Shown in pieces: positions 45,649 through 57,369 of a stretch of 64,000 bases of DNA (its first letter is position 1; each line of letters begins with the position of its first letter). Below the pieces are notes generated by a model that worked only from the letters and a program-made list of their open reading frames with translations, was not told where the DNA came from and made no database searches. Position numbers and translations under genes: made by a program. The DNA is from Aristolochia californica. Taxonomy: Eukaryota; Streptophyta; Magnoliopsida; Piperales; Aristolochiaceae. The stretch covers positions 2,604,001 through 2,668,000 of the forward strand of contig JARWKL010000006.1 of assembly GCA_029961685.1 (NCBI GenBank), read 5' to 3'.

Positions 45649-48237
45649 ATGGTGAAAGCTATTAGAGTCTATGAGCTTGGCGGACTCGAGGCAAGTCTCT
45701 CCCTTTTCGAATTCTCTCTTCTTCGACGGCTTTGTTGGATGATTGAGTAAATTATAATTATTTGAATTGGTTTTCCATTTTCGGTGACGAATCCAGCAAA
45801 ATCGGCTACGTTTTCTGTCTTTTACTGAAATTACCCAGTATGAGGAAGTGATAGTTGAGCTGATGCTTTGGGCTAACTAGATGGGGAATATGGTTTGCGA
45901 TTGAAAATAGGGCTCAAGTTTGAGTTGTTGATTGAACTCGAGTCAGCGTTTATCTTGAATTCGTCGTGACATACCTGCAATTCTCCATTATTTGAATTAT
46001 TTCGCTATATTTTGTTTAACCCATCGAGCGAAGAAGTTAGAATTGCACCTGGTGACATTTTTGTTTTTTTTATAATTTTCTGTGGATGTTTTCACTCGGG
46101 TGGCAATAACTCTATAATTGATCGCCTCAATCCAAAATTTGGAAATTGCTTGTTATATTCCATTGTGAAATTTGTCAGAGAAAAAATGTCCTCCGTGATT
46201 GTGATCAGTGTTTTTTCTAATTAAAAATGACAAGCAGGTCCTTGAGTGTGAAGATATAGAAATAGGGGAGCCCAAGGAAGGTGAGATCCGTGTCAAAAAC
46301 AAAGCAATTGGACTCAATTTCATTGATGTATATTTCTGCAAAGGAGTTTACAAAACTACCTTGCCTTATACACCAGGTCTGATCACAGTTCTTTCCTGCA
46401 AAAAGATTTTTCTTCTTGTGCTTCAAACCTATCCAGTTATTTGTAGTTTTGCTGTATTATATTATCTAATATTTTCAAGTTATTGTATTTCTCTGTACCA
46501 CATACCCATTAGTGGATTTAGTTTTGTAGGAGTGGAGGCAGTTGGAGTGGTCACTGCAGTGGGCCCTGGATTAACAGGCGAGAGGTGGGAGATCTAGTTG
46601 GTTATGTGGGCAATCCCACTGGTGCTTATGCAGAAGAACCGATACTCCCTGCCAGTGCTGTGGTGCCTGTCCCATCCTCTATATATCCAACTGTTGCAGC
46701 TTCAGTTATGCTCAAGGGTATGACTGCACAGTATTTACTCCGTCGATGCTTTAAGGTATATTCTATTCTGAGAGCTAATGATAACTAAAAAAAGATCTAG
46801 AGAAGTTCAAACTTGTGCTGTAACATTCGCTATATCTGCCAGGGAGGGGACTACATTATCCATTAACAAAGGAAATCAATAGTCTACTCCTGAGTTCTAA
46901 ATTTGGTGTTGAAAATGTATAACCTGCCCCATGATCTTTGAAAGCCCTTACTCCATGCCTAATAGAATCTGGTTGTTTGGTTAAGACTCATGGGCATCAA
47001 GATTGAAGGAATATGATAAGGAAACCTTCAAACAAAGGAATATGATTTGAAAAATGAACTTCAAGACAACCTCATTCTCAAGGCAGTTCAAACTATTGAA
47101 ACTTACCTTCATGTCTGTTAGGTTCCAGGATTCAAATTCAAGTTTTGGTAGATGTAATAAAATTGAATTCCCTAATAACCCTCCTCATATGAACAAGCTG
47201 CAATATTCAATATTTGACTGAAAATAGTATTTTTTATTCTTGTTAATAGTTCTGGTTCTGTTATCATCCATCTAGTACAAGAGTCCCTTAATTTGAATGG
47301 TCAAGGTCATGCAATCCAGTTGCCTACTTTGAACAATACTGCATTGTTGTTAGGCTGGAATGAAGTTACGGGGTAGATAATTGCAAGGAGTTACTTAAGG
47401 ATTACCATTAAAAACCATTTATAGCATATGATACTCATGTGTGCAGGTTGAACCGGGCCATACTATCCTTGTTCATGCAACAGCTGGAGGATGTGGCTCT
47501 TTACTTTGCCAGTGGGCAAATGCCCTTGGTACAACTGTAATTGGAACTGTGTCAACGGAGGCAAAAGCAGCTCAAGCCACTGAAGATGTATGTCACCATG
47601 TCATAATCTACAAAAAAGAAGATTTTGTTACTCATGTGAATGAGATAACATCTGGCAAAGGAGTTGACGTGGTCTATGATTCTGTTGGCAAGGACACATT
47701 TGAGGTAAGCACTTCTAATATGCTTGTGTGAAAGGAGCCCTCATTTCATACCCAAAGCGTATCGAGGGCATTCTACACTTAAGAAATTGATGTTCGATTA
47801 AAAATAATGAGAAGTTGTGAAGATGAATGGATTTGGTGCAATGGATGTGGCTCGAGGCAGCTCTTCTGCAATTTGCTGATGTAGCACGGTAGTGTCTCTT
47901 GTAATGCATCTTTGATGTTCAGGGATCATTGGCATGTCTGGAGACTCTGGGATACATGGTGAACTTTGGGCAGTCATCAAGAACACCAGACCCAGTCCCA
48001 CTATCGGCCATTGCTCCAAAAGGTGTGTTTTTTATGAGACCTTCACTTTCTCATTACAGAGCAACTCGATACGAGCTACTTGAATGTGCTGGAGAAGTAT
48101 TTGCTAATGTTGCAGCGGGTGTGCTGAAGGTTCGTGTTAACCACACTTACCTGCTGTCGGATGCAGCTGAAGCCCATAGGGACCTTGAGAATCGGCAAAC
48201 CACTGGATCGGTGGTTTTGATTCCAGATACAGCTTAG
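45649..48237 (+). pseudogene. QOR-1: NADPH:quinone oxidoreductase-like, 1-nt deletion
   Basis: Exons, from alignment with QOR-3: 45649-45690, 46238-46376, 46530-46755, 47447-47704, 47923-48237. Intron 1 uses GC-AG (GAG|GCAAGT) and the others GT-AG. The protein would be a zeta-crystallin-like medium-chain dehydrogenase/reductase. Exon 3 is 226 nt where QOR-2 and QOR-3 have 227. One G is missing at about 46576-46577, giving a stop at 46595-46597 after LTGERWEI. The rest of the frame stays open and all splice sites are kept, so the loss looks recent or could be an assembly error. Substitutions include GGPE to GGLE in exon 1 and DG to DV in exon 4. First of three tandem copies. Confidence 0.85.
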
Positions 48238-50236
48238 GATCAGTAGCATTTGTAATGCAGAATAAATAAGTGGATTGGAGTTGGTTGTCTCAGTGGACTA
48301 ACCTGCTTCTAAAAGCTTTTCTATCACTATAGATATATGGGTGTTGCCTCCTGTTAGAACTTGAGAACTTCATAGTAAAAGTTGTAACACGAGTTTGTTG
48401 GGACAAATTATGCTTTGAAGTTCCAACTATTTTGGAGTTGCTGACTTCTTTCAGAATGCAGAAATCATTCTATTATCATCCTTGATGTTTGGAACTTTCA
48501 AACCAAAAAAAAAAAAAAGAAAAAAAAGAAAGAAAATCTGTTTCCAAAAGGGTGCATCTGCCCTCTCGAAACTAAGTTGCAATGGTGGAGCAGGGTAACT
48601 TTAATACTGTTATTGTCACAGAAAAATGCCATATCAGAGCCTTCTTTTTCATCGGAGAAACAGACGAATTATTCACCATCGACCGGAATATACAATATCA
48701 TGATTGAGAGATTAAAGCTGATTTAGTAAACTTAAATCTAATTGGATTTCCAGAATCATTGTCAGTTGTTTAGAGAGACAGAAGCCTTGCATTCGGCTTG
48801 AAGCAATCACTCGACAGCGAGAAACATCAAAAGCCGCTTCAGTTCTCAGTCTGACAACTAAAATTGCAACAGAGAGCTTCCTGTAATGAACTAGAATCAC
48901 GCCCAGGAAGTGCAAAGCGAATTTACTACTGTCACTGTAACACAAGAAATGCTCCAATTACTATGTATAATCAGCTCAAGACATTTTCAGTGTCATTTAT
49001 GCGATTTGAACCTCTATTATTACTCGTCATGGAGGGAAGAATGACTGAGAAATACATAAGAGACGTAAAGCACTACAGAGACCAGAAAGAGGGGACTGAA
49101 GGCAAGGCCCCCAATCTTTTAGCTACACAGAATCATGACAGTAAGAAGAAAACATATGGAGAAGAACTCTACGCCCTTTCTCATTTTGGAGACAAGAGGA
49201 AGGAAGTCGCGGAAGCAGTTTCACAGAAATGGCTTCCAGAGAACGACCCAGAGAATCTTCACATGTCTGAAACAAGAACTGAACTGGGTATTTAGATTTG
49301 GAGACAGAGAAGCAGTTTTAAAAGGCTGCGAGAGGAGTCCCTATGAATCTTCTCATGACTCTTCAAAGGGACACGATTTTATGGCTCGTCAAAAGGACCG
49401 TTCGAGTTAGAAAAACTGAAATAAGCAACCACTTATCAGATTCTGAAAACACCAAGGATTTCCATTTCTCTTTTTTCAACCAGTTATAGCCGATCGAGGG
49501 TGAACATTCAGAGACGAGAGTGAGGCAGATACGCATCGTCGCAGTCAGATTAGTAGGGGATTGTGGAATTAGCGTCGCCTAGTAAGAAGATCCTTTGAAA
49601 AGCCAAATGCAACATTCCAGGAACTCGCATTTGACTGTCAAATAGTGTCAATCATCGTCCAATCATTGCCTAGTCAGTGTCACATCAGTAGAGTGCCGCT
49701 TCATCGCCTAATCAATGCCCCATCCGCACCACAGCAGCCATACGCACCTCTTCCTCTTTTTCTTCTTTTTCTCTCCTCATTTTATTCCCTTTTTCTTCTT
49801 CGTGCGACACTCTCCTCCCGACGCTCTCCCCTCTCCTCCCGGCGGCAAATCGTACCTCTCGGCGGCACAATCTCCCCCCTCCCCCCTACAGAATGGGTCC
49901 CACACACCTAAAGAATCAATGGACGCCAACATTTCTGTTTCAAAAAGCCAACCCATAAGCCCTCTTTTTTCCCGAGTTGGTAGATAGGGGTCAGTGAATC
50001 TTCCTCCCCATTTGTAACGGAAAAAAAAGAGAGAGATATCATGGAGCCGGCTCCACTGATAAGAATGGAGTCTTCGAAGTTAATGCTGACAGCAAATCCT
50101 CCTGATACGTGTTTTGGCATGCAGGCTCACCCTACCTCTCGCCGGTGCTTGTTAGCTAAAATGCAAACGAAACCTCTCGCCGGTACTGGAGGCTCTGCTC
50201 AGACCCCTTCCTCCCTTCTCCCTCTTCCTTCTCGCC
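48238..50236. other. QOR-1 3' flank and 5' side of the RRM-like gene
   Basis: The part 48238-49440 is repeated downstream of QOR-2 (to about 56550) and QOR-3 (to about 62750), and so belongs to the duplicated unit. The open frame 48864-49295 is not kept in the repeats (a 16-nt tandem duplication near 62494-62509 breaks it), so I do not call it a gene. The part 49450-50236 includes the likely leader of the next gene, with pyrimidine-rich tracts at 49740-49890. Confidence 0.5.
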
Positions 50237-51256
50237 ATGGATCCCGTCATCAACCTTCTCACTTTCTACACTATGGAAAGAAACCTTTTCAGCCATTTGG
50301 TGAACCACATGTCAGTCGACCCCTCCATCGCCAAGAGCTCCATTGCCCTCTGGCTCTGGCTCGAATTCATCGGTCATCCCGACCTTGTACAACGCATATC
50401 AGCTCAGAAAGACGGCCGGGTGCTTCGATCCATCATATCCGAAGGCCAGTCCTGTCTTGCTATTATTCAGCCCGATTCTTCTCAACCCGCCGGCAACAAC
50501 GACATCCCCATCACTGCTGGGCTGATAAAGGAACCCATCAGCCTCCGTTTCTTCCATTACAATCGCGATGTGGCCACTCACGGAATATCCCATTTTCTCC
50601 ACAATGTCTGCGACATCATATGCAGCGAGGCTGCTGCTCAGATTATGGAAAGGGATACGAACCATGCCGCCAGAAGGCCAGCAAGGGCAACCTCGCCTTT
50701 TATCGCTGGGTCAAACCTGCGACTCGACGAGCTTGGTCTAAGGGAATCTACTCTAACTCCGATCGAGAAAATGACTTCCGCTGGTGCAAGTAGTTCTCAA
50801 GCAGCCGCTCAGCCCTTCAGGCTGAACCCTCAGGCGGAGCCTTGGTCCCCTGATATTGCCCGCAACTCCGACGATCACAGATCCATGTTCCTGACGTTTT
50901 CGAGAGGGTATCCACTGCGCAGAGAGGAAGTTCTAAGGTTCTTCACATCGTAAGTACAAATAAATTTTCATAATAGCAATAATTCTTTGTTGCATGTCTT
51001 TGCATTCCATCTTCTCTATATTATACTCACTCAAATCTGATTTTATTTTATTTTTGTGCCCAGGCGTTGGGGGAACTGTGTGCAGACACTTTCGATAGAG
51101 CGTACTCAAAATGACAGTCAGCCAATGTATGGAAGAGTTGTATTCAATAACGCCTCAGTTATCCCTCTCATCCTCAACGGGAGCACGACTGCCAAATTCG
51201 TGGTGAACGGGAAGCATCTCTGGGCTCGACTATTTGTGCCCAAGAGACAGTTATGA
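50237..51256 (+). CDS. Plant protein with RRM-like C-terminal domain
   Basis: Two exons, 50237-50949 and 51064-51256 (GTAAGT...CCCAG), 301 aa. The split codon TC|G joins FFTS to RWGNC in frame. The ATG lies in a good context (GCCATGG). An overlapping open frame starting at 50041 ignores the splice site and is a shadow. Residues 1-140 form an alpha-helical, uncharacterised domain (MDPVINLLTFYTMERNLF, the WLEFIGHPDL stretch, ISLRFFHYNRDV, and DIICSEAAAQ). After a low-complexity linker, residues ~215-300 read like an RNA-recognition motif: MFLTFSRGYPL (beta 1), REEVLRFFTSRWG (helix 1), YGRVVFNN (RNP1-like), then WARLFVPKR (last strand). I recognise this as a plant-only family with no assigned role. 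RNA binding is an inference. The frame is intact and the gene is probably functional. Confidence 0.82.
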
Positions 51257-53115
51257 ATGTCGAACCTGCGATTGGTACTCGCTTTCGATGGATATTTCAC
51301 TCTTATTCTACTTCTTTTGTTTAGAAGTTTAATTTATTTTTACTTTTATCCAAGCATTGGCAATGTTTTCTGATCTGTTTTGTGTTGCGATGATATGGTG
51401 AAGATGAAGCAATCCATCTCTATTTCATACACTTCTTCATCTCTTAATTTTGTTGTGTTTATGGGTAGAAAATTGCCATCGAGCCAGAAGATTCTGTTGC
51501 TGCTCATTCAAAGGGTACTGAAACTTTACAGTTTCCTGCAATTACAAGGAAAAGGATCGTCTGATCAGAGCACCTACAAAAGGAAGGTTCGGGACAACTC
51601 TTCAAGATGAATATAGTCTTCATATAAACATAACTTGAATCTTTTGTACAATTGAGAAATATTTGCTCCTCATCTGATCTGATTTCCAAACTATAACCTG
51701 TGGTTTGAAGCAACATTTAGTTAGGACTACTGGTTCAAGTCTTAAAGGGGTAAAGCCAGGGGGCAAGGGGGAGGAGTTGCCCCTCTGAAAGCCCCCTTTC
51801 TTCATGGCTGCCCTACTGTCCTTATAACAGTTGTTTCATTTAAAACAAAGGTTCAGTGACATTTTCAAAAAAGAAGAAAAAATTACCTTATCAAATCTGC
51901 GCCTTTTCGAAGCTTTTTGCATCTTTGGCATTGCCAGAAGGAGGGGTACTATAAGGAGGTGTCAACAATAAGAGGAGGCAGTAGGGGGCTGTGGTGCCCG
52001 TTTGGAACCCACAGAACTTTTCTTTTAAACGTAGCCTTAGGGGTGACAATGGGTTTTTAAGTTGGGTTTACTAAACTTGTTGTTGAATAAGTTGGCCCGA
52101 ACCCGAGTTATTTATAAATGAAAAATCTAAAATATAGGCCTATAACCAACTAGTTCAGGTTAACCCTCTTAAATATAAAAATAAAAAATACATAAAATAT
52201 GATAAAAATTATGTTAGTGTTTAAAATTAATGTAAATTTCTTAAAAGAATTTTATATTAGTAAATAAATTGTCTTAATAGTAAAATCTTAGTGTTTATTC
52301 TTTTGATTAATTAAACAAGGACTTGTCGGGTCCAAACGTTAAACCCAAACCCAACCTGTGTATTAATCGGGTCAAGGGAATAAACCTATACCTAACCCAT
52401 GTATAAAATCCTCTGTTAAAAATTGCATCAATTGGAAAATACGTACACCTATATTGAAATCACATGAGAATCCTCTACAAGAATCACATCTCGTTGTAGT
52501 AGGGGTAGGCACAGGTCTGGTTTCTTGAAATCTAAAGCAGACCCCGAACCTTAAACTAAAAACCCAAACCCCAAAAAACAAAATATTAAACCCGATTCCA
52601 ACTGATCACAGCCCCCACCCCATCCTCGTAAATCTGATCCATCTCCGACCCTTCCCTATCCCATTTTATATTTCCATCTTGTCCTCGTGGGTCGAGTTTG
52701 GGAAAACCTATCTCTAACCCAAAACCGGACAGATTTTTTTCCCTTCCCCGTTCTAGACCCACAGGGTAAAACCCGATTCAGAAACCTCAACTCGAATAGA
52801 CCTGCCCATTAGTGAGTCAACAGGTGGTGGCCATGATTGATCTGGAAGCCGGACGAACGAGACAATTCTAACTCGAAAAGACTCACTTGGACATACTGTC
52901 AAGGAGAAAATGGTCTTTTCACTGTTTCTGGACTTGTTTGCCCTTTTTACCCTTGTGCTCTTCGGGCTGGAACGCCGAAACAAGAAATGGTTGGCCTAGT
53001 CCGTTGACTGAAGAGCCCTTTCCTGTTTGGTCATGGAAAGTTGTCGGTATTAAGGAGGAAGAGTGTTGGTGTTTGTTGCTTGTTGTTCTCACCGCAAAGG
53101 ACATTTGCAGTAGCC
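51257..53115. other. 3' flank of RRM-like gene and upstream region of QOR-2
   Basis: From about 51520 the sequence is repeated at about 57370 onward, upstream of QOR-3, so this is the left end of the QOR-2/QOR-3 duplication unit. The part 52030-52800 is rich in AACCC/GGGTT-type text, with a TAGGGGTGACAATGGG start like a hAT-type non-autonomous element, but its limits could not be set. Open frames here are featureless. Confidence 0.5.
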
Positions 53116-55709
53116 TTGGTGAAAGCTATTAGAGTCTATGAGCATGGCGGACCCGAGGCAAGTCTCCCCTTTTCGAATTCTCTGTTCTTCGACGGCTTTG
53201 TTGGATGATTGAGTAAATTATAATTATTTGAATTGGTTTTCCATTTTCGATGACGAATCCATCAGAATCGGCTACGTTTTCTGTCTTTTACTGAAATTAC
53301 ACAGTATGACGAAGTGATATTTGAGCTGATGCTTTGGGCTAACTAGATGGGGAATATGGTTTGCGATTGAAAATAAGGCTCGAGTTTGAGTTGTTCAATT
53401 GAATGAACTCGAGTCAGCGTTTCTCTTCAATTCGTCGTGCAATACTGCAATTCTCCATTATTTGAATTTTTTTCACTATATTTTGTTTAATCCTTCGAAC
53501 GAAGACGATAGAATTGCAACTGGTGGCATTTTTATTTTATTTTTGTACTTTTCTGTGGATGTTTTCATTCGTGTGGCAATAACTCTATAATTGAGTGCCA
53601 CAATCCAAAATTTGGATATCGCTTGTTATATTCCATTTTGAAATTTGATTGTGATCAGTGTTTATTTCTAATTAAAAATGACAAGCAGGTCCTTAAGTGG
53701 GAAGATATAGAAATAGGGGAGCCCAAGGAAGGTGAGATCCGTGTCAAAAACAAAGCAATTGGACTCAATTTCATTGATATATATTTCCGCAAAGGAGTTT
53801 ACAAAACTACCTTGCCTTATACACCAGGTCTGATCACAATTCTTTCCTGTAAAAGGATTTTTCTTCTTGTGCTCCAAACCTATCTAGTTATTTGTAGTTT
53901 TACTGTATTATATTATCTGCTTTTTTCAAGTTATTGTATTTCTCTGTACAACATACACATTAGTGGATTTAGTTTTGTAGGAGTGGAGGCAGTTGGAGTG
54001 GTCACTGCAGTGGGCCCTGGATTAACTGGGCGGGAGGTGGGAGATCTAGTTGGTTATGAAGGCGATTCCATTGGTGCTTATGCAGAAGAACAGATACTCC
54101 CTGCCAGTGCTGTGGTGCCTGTCCCATCCTCTATATCTCCTACTGTTGCAGCTTCAGTTATGCTCAAGGGTATGACTGCACAGTATTTACTACGTCGATG
54201 CTTTAAGGTATATTCTATGCTGAGAGTTAATGATGACTAAAAAATGTTCTAGAGAAGTTCAAACTTGTGTTAATTTTTACTGTAATTCGATATATCCGCA
54301 AGGGAGGAGACTTCATTATCCATTAACAAAGGAATCAATAGACTACTCCTGACCTCTAAATTTGGTGGTGAAAATGTATAATCTGCTCCATGATCTCTTA
54401 AAGTCCTTACACCATGCCTAATAGGATCTGGTTGTTTGGTCAAGACTCATGGGCATCAAGATCAAAAGGAATATGATAAGGAAACCTTCAAACAAAGGAA
54501 TATGATTTGAAAAGTGAATTTCAAGTCAACCTCATTCTCGAGGCAGTTAAAACTATTGTTATTTGAAAAACTTACCTTCATGTCTGTTAGGTTCCAGGAT
54601 TCAAGTTCAAGTTTTGGTAGATGTAATAAAATTGAATTCCCTAATAACCCTCCTCATCTGAACAAGCTGCAATATTCAATATTTGACTGAAAATAGTATT
54701 TTTAATTCTTGTTAATAGTTCTGGTTCTGTTATCATCCATCTGATACAAGAGTTCCTTAATTTGAATGGTCAAGGTCATGCAATCCAGTTGCCTATTTTG
54801 AACAATCCTACATTGTTGTTAGGCTGGCAATGAAGTTACGGGGTAGATAAATTGCAAGGAGTTACTTAAGGATTACCATTAAAAACCATTTACAGCATAT
54901 GATACTCATGTGTGCAGGTTGAACGGGGCCATACTATCCTTGTTCATGGAGCAGCTGGAGGATGTGGCTCTTTACTTTGCCAGTGGGCAAATGCCCTTGG
55001 TGCAACTGTAATTGGAACTGTGTCAACTGAGGCAAAAGCAGCTCAAGCCACTGAAGATGGATGTCACCATGTCATTATCTACAAAAAAGAAGATTTTGTT
55101 ACTCGTGTGAATGAGATTACATCTGGCAAAGGAGTTGATGTGGTCTATGATTCTGTTGGCAAGGACACATTTGAGGTAAACACTTCTAATATGCTTGTGT
55201 GAAAGGAGCCCTCGCTTCATACCCAAAGCGTATCGAGGGGCATTCTACAACTAAGTAATGGATGTTCGGTGAAAAATAATGAATAGTTGTGAAGATGAGT
55301 GGATTTGGTGCAATGAATGTGGCACGAGGCAGCTCTTCTGCAATTTGCTGCAGTAGCACGGTAGTGTCTCTTCTAATGCATCTTTGATGTTCAGGGATCA
55401 TTGGCATGTTTGAAGACTCTGGGATACATGGTTAGCTTCGGGCAGTCATCAGGAACACCAGATCCAGTCCCACTATCGGCCATTGCTCCGAAAGGTCTGT
55501 TTTTGACGAGACCTTCACTTTCTCATTACAGAGCAACTCGAGACGAGCTACTTGCATGCGCTGGAGAAGTATTTGCTAATGTTGCAGCGGGTGTGCTGAA
55601 GGTTCGTGTTAACCACACTTACCCGCTGTCGGATGCAGCTCAAGCCCATAGGGACCTTGAGAATCGGCAAACCACTGGATCGGTGGTTTTGATTCCAGAT
55701 ACGGCTTAG
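53116..55709 (+). pseudogene. QOR-2: quinone oxidoreductase-like, start codon lost
   Basis: Exons 53116-53157, 53689-53827, 53981-54207, 54918-55175, 55395-55709, together 981 nt. All exon lengths equal those of QOR-3 and the frame is open throughout. The first codon, however, is TTG where QOR-1 and QOR-3 have ATG (AGCCTTGGTG against AGCCATGGTG). An upstream in-frame ATG (52987) meets a stop after six codons, and no other ATG lies in exon 1. Unless TTG or an unseen alternative first exon is used, the protein is not made. Otherwise it would be a normal MDR enzyme with the AAGGCGS cofactor loop. Exon 3 has changes at YEGDSIG (YAGNPIG in QOR-3) and exon 4 has VERGH (VEPGH in QOR-3). Intron 1 is GC-AG. 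Confidence 0.75.
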
Positions 55710-56555
55710 GATCAGTAGCATTTGTGATGCAGAATAAATAAGTGGATTCGAGTTGGTTGTTTCAGTGATCTAAACTTCTTCTAAAAGCTTTTCTGTCACT
55801 ATAGATATATGGGTGTTGCCTCCTGTTAGAACTTGAGAACTTCACACTAAAAGTTGTTCGAGTTTGTTGGGACAAATTATGCTGTGAAGTTCCAACTATT
55901 TTGGAGTTGCTGACTTCTTTCAGAATGCTGAAATCATTCTTTTCTCATCCTTGATGTTTGGAACTTTCAAACCAAAAAAAAAAAAAAAAAATTGTTTCCG
56001 GAAGGGTGCATCTTCCCTCTCCAAACTAGGTTGCAATTCTGGAGCAGGTTAGCTTGAATACTGTTATTGTGACAGAAAAAAAGCCATATCAGAGAAAAAT
56101 GTCAACTAAAAAGTTGGTCCTTCTTTTTTATCGGAGAAACAGAAATTATTCACCATCGACCGGAATATATATTATCATGATTGAGCGATTAAAGCTGATT
56201 TAGTTAACTTCAATCTAATTGGATTTCCAGAATCCTTCTCAGAGTTTAGAGAGAGAAGCCTTGCATTCGGTTTGAAGCAGTCACTCAACAGGGAGAAACA
56301 TCAAAAGCCGCTTCAGTTCTAACAGTCTGACAACTGAAATTGCAACAGAAAGCTTTCTCTAGTGAACTAGAATCACGCCCAGGAAGTGCAAAGCGAATTT
56401 ACTACTGTCACTGTAACACAAGAAATGCTCCAATTACTATGTATAATCAGCTCAAGACATTTTCAGTGTCATTTATTCAATTTGAACGTCTGTTATTACT
56501 CGTCATGGAGGGAAGAATGACTGAGAAATACACAAGTATAAAAAACAAACAAATT
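55710..56555. other. QOR-2 3' flank
   Basis: Same as the 3' flanks of QOR-1 and QOR-3, up to the GACTGAGAAATACA stretch near 56530, where it stops and Copia sequence begins. No gene. Confidence 0.6.
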
Positions 56556-56559
56556 GTGT

Positions 56560-57365
56560 AGAATTGTAAAGAAATGTTTTTTTCTCGTCATCTGGTATTG
56601 ACTACAGAGTGGGTATTTATATACATCGAGTGAGAATATTCTTTGAAACAATATGTAAGAATTAAAAGTAATAAAGTGACATGTATAAACAGATTTTATT
56701 CTAGAGGATTCAGGCTTGGCACGTCCTTTGTATGTGCAGATGAGGTACCGTTCTTTGTACTGTTGATACGCCCCTGCGAGCCAAGCATATCTAGAAGAAT
56801 AGAGAAGCTCGATCTCAATGTTGAAAATCTGGTAGTGGACAACAGTTTTGTAAATATATCAGCAAGTTGATCTTTGCTTGATAGAAATGAAACTTGAAGT
56901 GCCTTTGCTTGAATACAATCCCGAACAAAGTGAGAGTCAATGTCAATATGTTTGGTATGGGAGTGCATTACTGGATTCATGGAGAGGTAAGTGGCCCCCA
57001 AATTGTCATAGTAAAGAGTAGAGGGTTTAGTTAAAAATATTCCTAATTCAGATAGGAGTGATTGCAGGCACAATAATTTACAAATATCATGAGGTAGTGC
57101 CTTATATTCCGCTTCCGTACTTGATCTAGCTATGGTTGATTGCTTCTTGGAACTCCATGAAACCAAGTTCTTGCCATAAAAAACACAATAGCCACCAATT
57201 GATTTTCTATCGTCTGGACAGCCAGCCCAGTCTGCATCGGTGTAAACAGCCAGAGAAAGAGAAGAAACGGGAGAAGGTGTAATCCAGAGACCACAAGTCC
57301 AATGCGTGTTTTAGATACCGTAAAATTCTTTTAACACTTTGCCAATGAGATAAACATGGAGCACG
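56560..57365 (-). pseudogene. Copia RNase H fragment at the duplication junction
   Basis: The open minus-strand frame 56696-57166 is a clean RNase H end: [20 protein letters not shown] with the catalytic Asp/Glu neighbourhood, [14 protein letters not shown], the [11 protein letters not shown] stretch and [11 protein letters not shown]. Earlier RNase H text (the YTDADWAG region) is readable to about 57250. RT and LTRs are missing. It lies exactly between the end of the QOR-2 unit and the start of the QOR-3 unit, and is better preserved than other Copia pieces in the window. Confidence 0.82.
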
Positions 57366-57369
57366 CATA

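Noticed and set aside
48864..49295. 143-codon frame downstream of QOR-1
   Set aside because: The repeated copies downstream of QOR-2 and QOR-3 do not keep the frame (truncation and a 16-nt duplication), so it is most likely untranslated flank.
49645..49987. Overlapping pyrimidine-rich frames before the RRM-like gene
   Set aside because: Phe/Leu/Ser/Pro-rich translation of a pyrimidine tract. More likely part of the leader or promoter.
50041..50793. 250-codon open frame overlapping the RRM-like gene
   Set aside because: It is in another frame and has no domain features. The overlapping frame from 50237 has a clear family match and a correct splice junction.
52498..52815. Possible hAT-type miniature element (TAGGGGTAGGCACAGGTCT ... 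AGACCTGCCCATTAG)
   Set aside because: The end pair is only partly complementary and no 8-bp flanking duplication was found, so it is not listed as a separate element.
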